DNA of 64,000 nucleotides. Source: MGIIa-L3 sp11892u. Its GTDB lineage: Archaea > Thermoplasmatota > Poseidoniia > Poseidoniales > Poseidoniaceae. Location of the stretch: contig CBFHXB010000001.1 of NCBI GenBank assembly GCA_965659685.1, positions 164,399-228,398 on the forward strand, written 5' to 3'. The notes below the pieces were generated by a model. It worked only from the letters and a program-made list of their open reading frames with translations, did not search any database and was not told where the DNA came from. Each line of letters opens with the position of its first letter. Positions within the stretch are counted from its first letter, which is position 1. Shown piece after piece: positions 1-8,299 of the stretch. The position numbers and the translations under genes were made by a program.

Positions 1-188
1 TGCGCACCTTCATCCTCGTGGGCTGGATCATCTACCCCCTCGGCTACCTCTTCAACGAGAACACCTACGACCTCGGCAACGAGGAAATCATGGGTGTCCT
101 TTACAACATCGCGGACATGATCAACAAGATCGGCTTCGGTGTCGTCGCCTGGATGGGCGCGAAGAAGGCCACGGCCGCCATGGCCTGA
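1..188 (+). CDS. Proteorhodopsin-type rhodopsin, C-terminal fragment
   Basis: The window opens inside a gene; the visible 61 codons (frame starting at base 3) encode the last one and a half helices of a microbial rhodopsin. The segment GWIIYPLGYL is the usual helix F of proteorhodopsins, and the final helix contains IADMINKIGFG, whose lysine (bases 126-128) is the retinal Schiff-base residue. In this family the protein is a light-driven ion pump in the cytoplasmic membrane. Helix C, which carries the proton acceptor/donor and the spectral-tuning position, lies outside the window, so pump type and colour cannot be judged. The gene ends in TGA and is followed by a strong hairpin shared with the convergent shikimate kinase. 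Confidence 0.93.
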   Translation, partial: RTFILVGWIIYPLGYLFNENTYDLGNEEIMGVLYNIADMINKIGFGVVAWMGAKKATAAMA

Positions 189-236
189 AACAGGTCATCG
201 CTCCAGACACCAGCATCCTAAGGCTCAGCCTTGCCC

Positions 237-268
237 GAGCGACGGCGTCCTGCGGGGCGCCGTCGCTC
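237..268. terminator. Bidirectional hairpin between rhodopsin and aroK
   Basis: GAGCGACGGCG (237-247) and CGCCGTCGCTC (258-268) form a perfect 11-bp stem around a 10-base loop. On the + strand it is followed by a short T-rich stretch (CCTTTTCCTT). It sits between two convergent stop codons, so it can serve as a termination or mRNA-end element for both genes. Confidence 0.6.
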
Positions 269-279
269 CACCTTTTCCT

Positions 280-1140
280 TCAGCCAACAAATCGCGTCTC
301 GACGAGCTTCCTGTCCGGGGCCCTTTGGGCGTACTGATTTCTCAAACGCTTCACGGCTTGGTCCATGCCCTCGGGAACAACGATGACGATGGCTGGCCCT
401 GAACCCGTCACACCGGCAGCCCTTCCTCCGTTGACGAAGGCATGGTTGGCCAGTTGCCGTCCAGCATGATCTTGCGTCGCAGCCACGACGCCACGGCCGT
501 TCTGGGTCAAAGCGACGAGCGGTCGTCCTTCTTGAAGCGCTGAAAGCGCGTTCTGAAAATGAATCGCATGGGGTGCGAAGCTCTCGATGGGAGGGTGAGC
601 GTCCCTTGGCGTTCCCGTGAGGATCAACACACGCCAATCCTCGGGTTTGAGCCCTTCACCCTCCATCACCACGCGTGTTTCCGCAGAGGTTGCGCCGACG
701 TCAACCACGCGCCAGCCTGGTGCAGCCGCCGCCCACGCATCGTCGTAAGCTCCGGTCAGTGAAACACCCGCTTGGAGTTGCGCTGCGCCCGCCAATTCCA
801 CCAGCGCAGGTGTCTCAAGACGGTGCTCTGTGGCATCGACAAGGGCCCGAAGGCTCGCGATGGCCACGGCTGCCGACGATTTCAGCCCTTGACCAGGAGG
901 GACATCCGAACGTACCGACCATGCCAGTTCGCCCGGGGGTGTTGGATGGCCTGCTTCGGACCAGACCTTGAGCACCGCATCGAGCAGGCCGTTAGGGTCC
1001 GAGAGGTCCCGACGTGCCGGAGCATCGAGCAAACGAACGGTCACGGGAAGATCGAGGCCGATGCTCGCTCCATACCCGAGTCCAGCGGCATGGAGGAGGC
1101 TGCAGGCGCCGTTCGCGTTGCCCGTTCCAATGACCGCCAT
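280..1140 (-). CDS. aroK: Shikimate kinase, archaeal GHMP type
   Basis: Predicted 286-residue archaeal shikimate kinase, which uses ATP to phosphorylate shikimate on the way to chorismate. It belongs to the GHMP kinase superfamily, not to the bacterial P-loop AroK family. The N-terminus has the family's first motif, and the ATP-binding motif PPGQGLKSSA is at residues 81-90; a late glycine-rich motif (GVTGSGPA) corresponds to GHMP motif 3. The ATG at 1140 is preferred because it starts two bases after the aroB' stop and gives the usual length; the longer reading frame would overlap aroB'. It is the last gene of a three-gene aromatic operon (aroA', aroB', aroK). Confidence 0.88.
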   Translation of the reverse strand: MAVIGTGNANGACSLLHAAGLGYGASIGLDLPVTVRLLDAPARRDLSDPNGLLDAVLKVWSEAGHPTPPGELAWSVRSDVPPGQGLKSSAAVAIASLRALVDATEHRLETPALVELAGAAQLQAGVSLTGAYDDAWAAAAPGWRVVDVGATSAETRVVMEGEGLKPEDWRVLILTGTPRDAHPPIESFAPHAIHFQNALSALQEGRPLVALTQNGRGVVAATQDHAGRQLANHAFVNGGRAAGVTGSGPAIVIVVPEGMDQAVKRLRNQYAQRAPDRKLVETRFVG

Positions 1141-1142
1141 GC

Positions 1143-2168
1143 TCAGTGCTCCGTGACCTCCGATTCGATGGCTTGACCCACGTGGCGCCCCGAGGCGTCG
1201 TTCCACGCGATGAGGCTCATGCCTGCTTCGATGGTGGTGACGGACATCGGGGTTCCTCGAGCGTCAACCAAACGAACGGTTTCGGCGTTTTGCAATACCA
1301 CACGACCCTCTTGACCTTTCTTATTGATGTAGGTGACCGAGATGAACGGTCGGCGTTCAACTTTCATGCGACCCACGACCAGACTCCGCGAGGCTCCTTT
1401 GGCGTCAACCACAAGCACCTCATCACCGGCCGACAACTCGCTGAGGTAGCAGGTTGACCCGTTGGCCAAGAGGGCATATTGGTGGACGGCTCCTGCGTTA
1501 ATGCGAAACGGGCGGGTCGGAACGAAGGCGGACGGCACGGTCTCGCCGTGGACCAAGGCCAAGTGTGCAGCGGTGGAGCCAACCAGCATGCCTTCACCGG
1601 GCTCGAGGAGGCCTGCGAGGTCAACGCAAGCCCGATCGCCGATGCCAAAGGGTTCGACGCGGGTGACCCTTGCGACGCTGAGTCCACGGCGCTCCTGTGC
1701 TGATGTTCCAACGTCGTGGTCTTCCGCTTGTTCAAGGCGAGCCGACCGCATGGCCTGCGCAGCGTCAAGCAGCGCACGTTCTGGCGGGACGGCCACGGCA
1801 TCAACGCCGGTCTGCAATGCGAACGCAGCTCCTGCGATGGCCGAGGGCGTGTCGACCACTGCAGCAATTTTGGTCGGGGTGCCCTGCGCTGCAGCCACGA
1901 GGTTTTCCACAGGAATCATCGACCAATCCGCAAAGGTCAGCACCACCCACTCGGCCAAGCCGATGTGAGCAAGTGCCGCTTGTTGGTCGTTCTCGTTGGC
2001 GATGTGGACGTGGACTGCGCTTGATGTTTCGTCGCTCCCCCCGCTCAGATCCAGCACCGGAACTGAGGCTCCGTACACCGGCTCGTGTGAGAGGCGAAGG
2101 CATCGGTGGACGCCTTCGACGCCCGAGGCTGCATCGGTCCAGCCCAGCGACCAAACGTCCATGTTCAT
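1143..2168 (-). CDS. aroB': 3-dehydroquinate synthase, archaeal type II
   Basis: Predicted 341-residue type II 3-dehydroquinate synthase, which oxidatively deaminates and cyclises 2-amino-3,7-dideoxy-D-threo-hept-6-ulosonate to 3-dehydroquinate using NAD+. The C-terminal half has the family's conserved pattern: a YLSEL segment, a GD-x-V-VVDAKG stretch and GRMKVERRP. The start at 2168 is chosen because its ATG overlaps the upstream TGA as ATGA, a common translational-coupling arrangement; the longer reading frame upstream is arginine-rich and out of character. Together with the upstream gene it replaces the DAHP/AroB route of bacteria. Confidence 0.88.
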   Translation of the reverse strand: MNMDVWSLGWTDAASGVEGVHRCLRLSHEPVYGASVPVLDLSGGSDETSSAVHVHIANENDQQAALAHIGLAEWVVLTFADWSMIPVENLVAAAQGTPTKIAAVVDTPSAIAGAAFALQTGVDAVAVPPERALLDAAQAMRSARLEQAEDHDVGTSAQERRGLSVARVTRVEPFGIGDRACVDLAGLLEPGEGMLVGSTAAHLALVHGETVPSAFVPTRPFRINAGAVHQYALLANGSTCYLSELSAGDEVLVVDAKGASRSLVVGRMKVERRPFISVTYINKKGQEGRVVLQNAETVRLVDARGTPMSVTTIEAGMSLIAWNDASGRHVGQAIESEVTEH

Positions 2169-3007
2169 GCCTCGAGGTGAGTGGCGGCTTCTTCTGCCGA
2201 GGCGCCGAGATGAACCACGGCGTGAATGGCTCTGACAAGACGCGTGGGGTTCGGGTGGGCGAAGATTTGCCGCCCCATACAGACGCCTGCACCGCCGGCT
2301 TCCATGGCCCCGCTGATCATTTGGAGCAGGCCGAGGTCGTCGTCGCCTCGTGGCCCTCCTGCAACCAACACAGGGATGGGAGCCGCCGACGTGACCTGGC
2401 GAAACGCCTCCACCGAGCCAGACCATGCGGCCTTGGCGACGTTGCAGCCTAATTCGAAGGCCAAACGGACGGCGTGCGCCTGTCCTTGCGTCAAGTCGTC
2501 TTCCATGACGTTGAGGTGTTCGCCTCGAGCATAGACCATGCCGAGGGTCGGTACGTTGGAACGGAATGCAGCGCTGGTGATGGAACCGAGCCGTTCAATC
2601 ATCCTCCCCTCACCTGGCGTACCCATGTTCACTTGCGCGCTCACGGCATGCGCGCCACGAGCAAGCACCTCATCGACGTCGCCCACGGTGACCTTCTCGC
2701 CTGCGTCTGCGCCCCCGTGCCGGGTTGACACGGAAAGGTGGGCGACGAGTCCGATGGAGGGTGGGGATGCCGCACGAAGCAGATGGCTGATCACGCCCTT
2801 TTGGGCCACGATTGCGTCGGCCCCGCCGCTGGCCAATTCGCTGACCAAGCGGTCAAGGTCTTGCAACCCAGGAACGGGCCAATCCGACGCACCGTGGTCG
2901 ATGGGGACCCAAACGCCTCGACCGCCGGGGAGAAGCGCGTCGAGGCCGGCCGGCACTCCGCTCATGGTACCGAGGCAAGGCCCATCGTCCTGAACCTTTG
3001 CTCCCAT
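2165..3007 (-). CDS. aroA': 2-amino-3,7-dideoxy-D-threo-hept-6-ulosonate synthase
   Basis: Predicted 280-residue class I aldolase of the DeoC/LacD superfamily that starts the archaeal shikimate pathway by condensing L-aspartate semialdehyde with a 6-deoxy-5-ketofructose phosphate. A PIDHG motif lies near the N-terminus. The Schiff-base lysine is in NVAKAAWSG, the conserved tyrosine is in GMVYARGE, and the phosphate-binding glycines are in VAGGPRG and GVCMGRQIF. First gene of the aromatic operon; its stop overlaps the aroB' start. The start is uncertain: an ATG at 2965 would remove 14 residues that have no obvious counterpart in the family. Divergent from the YfaP-like gene at 3064. Confidence 0.87.
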   Translation of the reverse strand: MGAKVQDDGPCLGTMSGVPAGLDALLPGGRGVWVPIDHGASDWPVPGLQDLDRLVSELASGGADAIVAQKGVISHLLRAASPPSIGLVAHLSVSTRHGGADAGEKVTVGDVDEVLARGAHAVSAQVNMGTPGEGRMIERLGSITSAAFRSNVPTLGMVYARGEHLNVMEDDLTQGQAHAVRLAFELGCNVAKAAWSGSVEAFRQVTSAAPIPVLVAGGPRGDDDLGLLQMISGAMEAGGAGVCMGRQIFAHPNPTRLVRAIHAVVHLGASAEEAATHLEA

Positions 3008-3063
3008 CGCAAGGGGTGTCGGTGGGCGATACGGTCAAGACTGTCCTCGTTGTGCCCTCACAT

Positions 3064-4341
3064 ATGGACCCGCTCAGCATGGCCTTGACCGGCGTCCTAG
3101 GTGCCGCATTCAGCTTTGGTGTCTTGCGTTTGGTGCTCCGACGCGACTCCCGCATCGACCTCCGACAAGGTCTGGTGGCCGAAGGGCTGGGTTCCCGTGT
3201 CGCAGGGGCCGACTTCACGACCCCTCGTGCTGAATTTGACCGTCAGCTCGCCAAAATCCAGAGCCAGCGTCGTCGCTTTGAGGCCGATGATGCTCGGCAA
3301 CGTGCTCGAAGCGCAGCCCTTCTTGAGCGCGAAGAAGAGGCACGGCGCAAGGAAGAAGACGCTCGCCGCCGGATGGAGGAAGCCGAAATCCGTCGGGCTG
3401 AAGAAGCGCGTCTCAAGCGCGAAGCGGAGGAAGAAGCCCGCCTCCGATCCGCCCGTGAGGCGGAAGAAGCCCGTCTCGCAGAAGAGCGCGAGGCTGCACG
3501 GCAGGCCGAACTCGCTGAAATCGAAATTCAGCGCCAAGCCGAGGTCGAAGCGGCCCGTGCACAAGCGGAAATGGAAGCACGAGCTGCGGCTGAGCGCTCA
3601 GCATCGGAACTCCGTGCTCGCCTTGAGCGCGAGGGTGCCTCCTCCAGCGACGTGCAGATTTCGCTGATGTGGAACAACTTCAACGACCTCGATTTGCACG
3701 TCGTTTGCCCCTCGGGCGAGCGCATTCACGGTGGCGCCAAGGAATCGAAGTGTGGCGGTGTGCTTGACGTGGACGCCAACGTGAAGCCTGACACCCGCCG
3801 CCCCATCGAGAACGTTGTCTGGCCCGAAGGCATCGCTCCAGGTGGCGTCTACCAGGTGTACGTCCACCATTACAAGAAGCACGCCAAGCGCCGTTCGCGA
3901 GACCCCACTCGGTTTTCCATCATCATCAACGCCGGTGACGACATTCGCGAATACACCGGTGAGATGAGTGCAGGCGACCCGATCAAGAAGGTCTGTGAAT
4001 TCACCGTCGACCCACCAGAGGTTCGTGCCGCCCGCCGTGCCGAATTGCATGCTCAACTCGCAGCCGCTGACGAGGCCTTGGCCACCGGAAAGTTCCAGAT
4101 CGCTCCAGCATCCGAGTCTGAAGACGAACCGGAAGACGAACCGGCCATCGAATTGCCGCCTGCACCAGACCTTGACGAAATGGCCGCGGCTGAAGAGGAG
4201 GCTGAGCCCGAGCCCGAACCCGAGCCCGAACCCGAGCCCGAACCTGAACCCGCGCCTGCTCCTCGGCGAAGCATGGCCGATCGTTACGGCCCCAAGGGCC
4301 CGGCCGACGATGGTCCGGCCAACATCGACCGGAAGTTCTGA
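3064..4341 (+). CDS. Membrane-anchored coiled-coil protein with YfaP/DUF2135-like domain
   Basis: About 425 residues. One hydrophobic N-terminal segment (residues 6-26) is followed by a long Arg/Glu/Ala-rich charged helix (about 58-190) that should be a coiled coil. A beta-rich domain (about 197-315) then begins SLMWNNFNDLDLHV, with GGVLDVDANV and a late GVYQVYVHHY. This W-x-x-x-x-DLDLHV...GxYxVxVxxY layout resembles the YfaP/DUF2135 family. The tail is acidic with a Glu-Pro repeat (about 380-405) and a basic end. Function unknown; the architecture suggests a filamentous or scaffolding protein tethered to the membrane. It heads a co-oriented group of four genes. Start at 3064 puts the membrane segment right at the N-terminus; a start at 2998 is possible. 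Confidence 0.72.
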   Translation: MDPLSMALTGVLGAAFSFGVLRLVLRRDSRIDLRQGLVAEGLGSRVAGADFTTPRAEFDRQLAKIQSQRRRFEADDARQRARSAALLEREEEARRKEEDARRRMEEAEIRRAEEARLKREAEEEARLRSAREAEEARLAEEREAARQAELAEIEIQRQAEVEAARAQAEMEARAAAERSASELRARLEREGASSSDVQISLMWNNFNDLDLHVVCPSGERIHGGAKESKCGGVLDVDANVKPDTRRPIENVVWPEGIAPGGVYQVYVHHYKKHAKRRSRDPTRFSIIINAGDDIREYTGEMSAGDPIKKVCEFTVDPPEVRAARRAELHAQLAAADEALATGKFQIAPASESEDEPEDEPAIELPPAPDLDEMAAAEEEAEPEPEPEPEPEPEPEPAPAPRRSMADRYGPKGPADDGPANIDRKF

Positions 4342-4381
4342 GTCCTGTTGATGGCTCCTTGCGTTGCGGATTGAGCGAACG

Positions 4382-4388
4382 CATAAAT
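4382..4388 (+). promoter_or_regulatory. TATA-like box before the small membrane protein gene
   Basis: CATAAAT lies in the 95-base gap after the YfaP-like gene, roughly 50 bases before the ATG at 4437. It is the only A/T-rich hexamer in a GC-rich gap. It would give a short leader, and it suggests the genes at 4437 and 4665 can be transcribed separately. Confidence 0.3.
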
Positions 4389-4436
4389 GTGGTAAACAGG
4401 AGGAGGCTTCAAGGCCTAAGCCCCGAGGCGTAGAAC

Positions 4437-4655
4437 ATGAAGACGTTCCCGTTGGTGATGTTCGCGATGGGCCTCGCGTTCTTTGTCCTAGGATTCGGCT
4501 TTGGTGAAGGCGGGGCCTTTGACCTCGTCCAGATTCTTCTTGGCCTTCTCCAGACCCTTGTTTCCGCCATGGTCATGGGTTGGATTCCAATGCCCGGTGG
4601 CTCATCGTCCACCGGCGAAGACGGGGATGACCCCGATACGATGAACAAGCACTGA
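4437..4655 (+). CDS. Small two-helix membrane protein, unknown function
   Basis: 72 residues. Two hydrophobic helices (about 4-24 and 29-50) joined by a short glycine/acid loop, then a hydrophilic Gly/Ser/Asp-rich tail. No family recognised. It ends 9 bases before the 689-residue gene, so the two are very probably co-transcribed and this protein may be its membrane partner. A GAGGCG sequence upstream of the ATG is a weak ribosome binding site. Confidence 0.6.
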   Translation: MKTFPLVMFAMGLAFFVLGFGFGEGGAFDLVQILLGLLQTLVSAMVMGWIPMPGGSSSTGEDGDDPDTMNKH

Positions 4656-4664
4656 GGCATCACC

Positions 4665-6734
4665 ATGTGGGAACACCGTTCGATTTCTGACGCTCACCTC
4701 CAAGAGCACCGCCGTGTGCAACCGATGGAGTCCTACGTGGACTTGACCCAGAAGATCAATCGAACGATGGAATCGGCAGAAGGGCGCGTCTTCGATCACG
4801 AAGATTTCCTTCGCTACGTCCCGCAAGAGGGGCCATGGATGCCCCAGATGGATTCGGACATGACCCGTGCCGACCCCCGAACGCGCTACATCGGCAAGGG
4901 CAAGGCCACTTTGGTCAACACCAACATCATCCTTGGTTCAAGCTGGATTGAGGCGGAGCGGTTTCGCTACGAGCGCGACCTCAAGAGCACCTCGGACTGG
5001 ATGAAGCAGAAGACCATCATGAACGCCAACATGTGGACGCCCAGCACGGTGGCGACCACTCAGACCTTCGTGTTCTGTTCCACCGGCGACGAGGCCCGCA
5101 TGGGTTCGTCGTTCAGCGTCCGAGGCCCGCAGGACTTCGACGTCCCAAGCGACGATCACATGTTCTTCCAGCCGACCAAGGACGGGTGGCCCGAGTGGGA
5201 TCCCGTGGTGTGGGGTCTCGGTCACCGTGGCGTTGTGCCAGGTTCTGACCCGGCCGAGCGCGTGTTCTACCCCTCGCTCATGCACCGCAACGTGACCTAC
5301 AACAACCGATTGGGTTGGGTCCGCTACTCTCCTGCCGGTTTCGGAAAGGACGCCAACGGGTACATCCTCACCCGTCCGTTCGACTGGATTTGGCCTGCCG
5401 TGAACGGCAGCCGTGAAACGCCGTCGTCGTTCAACTTGCTCGTGAACATGCCCGACCGCCGCGAATCCTTCGGCGAAGAGGGCATCACGGACATCTTCCT
5501 GACCTCGGGCAAGACCTCGCTTTACTCCCTGATGGGCATGATGTCCTCCCCCATGGTCCGCCAGATGTTCGGCTCAGGTACCGACTTGGTGCCCTTGGAA
5601 ATGCACATGGTCGAGCCCGGGCTTGACGAGTGGATCCAGCGCGCCAGCGACGAGGACCGCTACGGGCGCATCTTCGAGTACTGCGCGACGCTCGGTTACC
5701 TCCTGACCGACCCCGCCATCGGCAGCCTTGGTGAAGGCAACCAGCGCCGTCGCCTCATCATTTACCCACAAGATCAGTCCAACCTACTGGCTTGCGTCAG
5801 CGCCAGCCAAGTGGCCGACCACGCGGTCAAGGTCAACTACGGCTCCACGGTGTTCACCAAGCTCGATCAAGCGGACTTCGAAAACCGCATGTCTCGCCGC
5901 ATCAGTGCGTACGCCGACGAAATCACCCCAAGCGCCACCGCTCGCGGCATGCGCTGGGTGTCCAAGGCGACCTTCAACGCCGGCGACGGACAGGGCATCA
6001 AGGTCCAGACCGGACCAGTGGTCCACTCCCTCTTGGCCGTTCGCGGCTACGAGTTGCTGAGCCTGAAGGAGTACCAAGACACCTTCAACGAGGTCAGCGA
6101 GGCGCCCCGTCGTCTCATGACGCGGATCATCCAGTCCGTGACCATGAACGCGATGAAGACCGTCTTCCCGCTTGAGACCGTCCAGTCCAAGGCTTCCGAA
6201 GGCTCTGCGCCCTACGCTGGCCTGTTCTCGGTGGAAGGCCGCGAGCAGCCGCTCGTGTACTACACGGACATCCGCTTCCTTGTGCCCAACAGCATCGACC
6301 AGATGCGCATGCTCACCGGGCAGCGTGGCGCCGACCGCTCGCGCATGCGTGAAGCCTTCACCGAACTGACCGGTGCTGACCCCGTCACGGGTCTCTCCAT
6401 CCTCGATCTGTGCCTGCCCTTCGCCGGCGACATGGGTGAGGGCACCTGGCAGACCGGGACCGGCATCCGCATGGATGAGGTCATCGTTGAGGTCACCTGT
6501 GCGGTCAACCCCGCTGCGGTTTGGAAGCACCTCCTCGACTGCACCGCCGACCAGACCTTCACCACCGTCAAGGGCAACAAGGGCACCGCCGCCAACGTGT
6601 GGGGCGACGTCCTGATGCAGAACGAGCAGCTCCATGACCGCTTCAAGAAGGACGGCTTGGACCATTGGCTCCGGTTGTTGAAGATGATCTACCACTACGC
6701 GGACCACCATTCGCGCAAGAAGAACGGGCTCTGA
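4665..6734 (+). CDS. Large conserved-looking protein of unknown function (689 aa)
   Basis: A 689-residue protein with no signal peptide and no membrane segment, rich in Met, Trp and Arg and evenly globular in composition. I do not recognise any catalytic motif: there is no P-loop, no HExxH and no Cys-pair zinc site. The codon pattern matches the neighbouring housekeeping genes, so it is a real and probably well-expressed gene. It starts 9 bases after the small membrane protein gene and is followed by a small hairpin. Its position between a coiled-coil membrane protein and a polytopic TerB-like protein suggests a membrane-associated assembly, but this is inference only. Confidence 0.65.
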   Translation: MWEHRSISDAHLQEHRRVQPMESYVDLTQKINRTMESAEGRVFDHEDFLRYVPQEGPWMPQMDSDMTRADPRTRYIGKGKATLVNTNIILGSSWIEAERFRYERDLKSTSDWMKQKTIMNANMWTPSTVATTQTFVFCSTGDEARMGSSFSVRGPQDFDVPSDDHMFFQPTKDGWPEWDPVVWGLGHRGVVPGSDPAERVFYPSLMHRNVTYNNRLGWVRYSPAGFGKDANGYILTRPFDWIWPAVNGSRETPSSFNLLVNMPDRRESFGEEGITDIFLTSGKTSLYSLMGMMSSPMVRQMFGSGTDLVPLEMHMVEPGLDEWIQRASDEDRYGRIFEYCATLGYLLTDPAIGSLGEGNQRRRLIIYPQDQSNLLACVSASQVADHAVKVNYGSTVFTKLDQADFENRMSRRISAYADEITPSATARGMRWVSKATFNAGDGQGIKVQTGPVVHSLLAVRGYELLSLKEYQDTFNEVSEAPRRLMTRIIQSVTMNAMKTVFPLETVQSKASEGSAPYAGLFSVEGREQPLVYYTDIRFLVPNSIDQMRMLTGQRGADRSRMREAFTELTGADPVTGLSILDLCLPFAGDMGEGTWQTGTGIRMDEVIVEVTCAVNPAAVWKHLLDCTADQTFTTVKGNKGTAANVWGDVLMQNEQLHDRFKKDGLDHWLRLLKMIYHYADHHSRKKNGL

Positions 6735-6746
6735 TGCGAGACGATT

Positions 6747-6763
6747 CACCGCCCTTCGCGGTG
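6747..6763 (+). terminator. Short hairpin after the 689-residue gene
   Basis: CACCGC and GCGGTG form a 6-bp stem with loop CCTTC, 13 bases after the stop. There is no clear T tract, so its role as a terminator is only suggested. Confidence 0.3.
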
Positions 6764-6894
6764 CAATGCTGAACGCACAGCCGTCAGTTCAAGGACCCAA
6801 CACGAAAGCATAGGCCATGGATTTCGCCTTCGGCGAGTCCCAGACCGTCAGCGATGTACGCCATCCGAGTCAACCAAAACTTCCTCCCAACATC

Positions 6895-6900
6895 AATAAT
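6895..6900 (+). promoter_or_regulatory. TATA-like box for the polytopic TerB-like gene
   Basis: AATAAT, centred about 27 bases before the ATG at 6924, is the spacing expected for an archaeal TATA box driving a leaderless transcript. The surrounding 180-base gap is otherwise without a gene. Confidence 0.4.
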
Positions 6901-6923
6901 CTGGCACGGGGGGTATGTTGCTC

Positions 6924-8294
6924 ATGGCTGATGTTGGCGGGCCGCTCCAGTACTACTGGCGCACCGTCTCAAACGCTGAATATTCCTCTTCGTTCATCGG
7001 CTATTGGCACGTCTTGGCCGCGCTGAGTCTTCTCTCGGCAGTGTTCCTTGTTTTCCTCTCGGTGTTGGTGTATCGCGCCGACTCAAAAAAAGGCAAAAAC
7101 CGGTTCATCGCATTGATGTTGACCACGGAAGCCGTCCGTTGTGCCACCGCCATGTTGTATTGGGCATACTCGTGGCCAGAATCTTCTCTTGCCTTTCTCT
7201 CAACCGTTCGTGTGGTCTACTACATCATGTCGTTGCAGTTGTTTTTCCTCTACGTGCTCACGCCGTCGTTCTATGCAAAGCAGGCCTGGACCCACCGCCT
7301 TTCGAGGTTCTGTAGCGCTCATGGACTGTACCTCCTGCCCGTGTTTTGCCTCATCACCATCCTTGGTTTGATCTCGGTCATGGGCGGAACACACGTCGCC
7401 ATCGGCGACATCGGTTGGACGTACTGCGCCGCAGCCGGCAGCGGTGTAGGCTCAACCGCTTCAGGTGGTTCGATGCCCTTCGATGTGACGTGCCCCGAGT
7501 CGTGGGCTTCCGTCTACCCGATGACACTGTCCTCGCCCACGCTTGGACCTTTGACGCAGACGCTGCTCTTCCTGCCCACGCTCGGAGCGATTTTCGCCGC
7601 GGTCGTGGTCACGAGGATCACAGGGAAGACGCAAGGCTCGGACCACGCGCAAGGTGTTGAACTCCGAGCGGTGCGCTTGGGCTTCATCGGCAAAGCCGTG
7701 CTTCAAATCACGAGCATCCTCATGTTGCTCACCCTTGTAGGCGTGCTCGGTGAGTCTCCCACGCTTGACACCCATCCTTTCAATCCCGACGAACAGGTCC
7801 CCCGGTTGCTGATTGCCATTGGCCCGCTGCTCCCGACCACCGTGGTTCTGGCCGCCTTGTTTGAGGGCGTGGTTTTCACCTATGCGATGGCCAAAAATGA
7901 GGTGTTTGGCATTGATGAAAAACTCAGGAAAGGATTCACGACGGCGGTGTTTACGGGTTCCTTCGCCTTGTTGTTTCTTTTCGCCACCGAAGGGATGGAG
8001 GCTGTTTTCGATAGGGGATGGATAGGTGGCATCCTGATTGGCCTGCCTTTGGTCGTCCTCAGAAAACCGATCCTCACCTCTTTGGAGCGCGTTTCAAAAT
8101 TGATCATGCCAGAATCCTACACCAAGGATGAACTGAGTTACCTCGCGCTTTACCATACGGCCATGGCCGACGGTGTGTTGAGCAAAAAGGAACGCTCCAT
8201 GCTCGACGTACAGGCCACGGCCTACGGCATCACGCCTTCGAGGGTGGAGTTCCTCGAGGCACACACTCATGCGAGGGACTCGGAAGAGGAGTGA
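6924..8294 (+). CDS. Polytopic membrane protein with C-terminal TerB-like domain
   Basis: About 456 residues. Roughly eight hydrophobic helices span the first 370 residues, with a loop between the fourth and fifth helices that holds two cysteines (one in TYCAAAG, one in DVTCPES) likely to face outward. The last 60 residues form a small helical domain (LALYHTAMADGVLSKKERSML) that follows the TerB/DjlA-N pattern: a DG turn followed by a K/E-E-R helix. TerB-like domains often sit in membrane stress or metal-sensing assemblies, but no function can be assigned here. Start chosen at 6924 from the TATA-like box 27 bases upstream; an ATG nine bases earlier is possible. Confidence 0.65.
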   Translation: MADVGGPLQYYWRTVSNAEYSSSFIGYWHVLAALSLLSAVFLVFLSVLVYRADSKKGKNRFIALMLTTEAVRCATAMLYWAYSWPESSLAFLSTVRVVYYIMSLQLFFLYVLTPSFYAKQAWTHRLSRFCSAHGLYLLPVFCLITILGLISVMGGTHVAIGDIGWTYCAAAGSGVGSTASGGSMPFDVTCPESWASVYPMTLSSPTLGPLTQTLLFLPTLGAIFAAVVVTRITGKTQGSDHAQGVELRAVRLGFIGKAVLQITSILMLLTLVGVLGESPTLDTHPFNPDEQVPRLLIAIGPLLPTTVVLAALFEGVVFTYAMAKNEVFGIDEKLRKGFTTAVFTGSFALLFLFATEGMEAVFDRGWIGGILIGLPLVVLRKPILTSLERVSKLIMPESYTKDELSYLALYHTAMADGVLSKKERSMLDVQATAYGITPSRVEFLEAHTHARDSEEE

Positions 8295-8299
8295 TATGA

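Noticed and set aside
4201..4260. A short DNA repeat (GAGCCCGA units), possible tandem repeat or CRISPR-like array.
   Set aside because: It encodes a Glu-Pro stalk in frame and has no spacers; no CRISPR array or cas gene was seen in the window.
5784..6749. A 321-codon open frame antisense to the 689-residue gene.
   Set aside because: Shadow frame; the plus-strand gene has normal composition, a neighbour 9 bases upstream and a proper end.
6817..7026. A 69-codon frame starting before the TerB-like gene.
   Set aside because: It runs into the other frame of a clear membrane protein gene and has no recognisable feature; the first 100 bases are better read as a promoter region.
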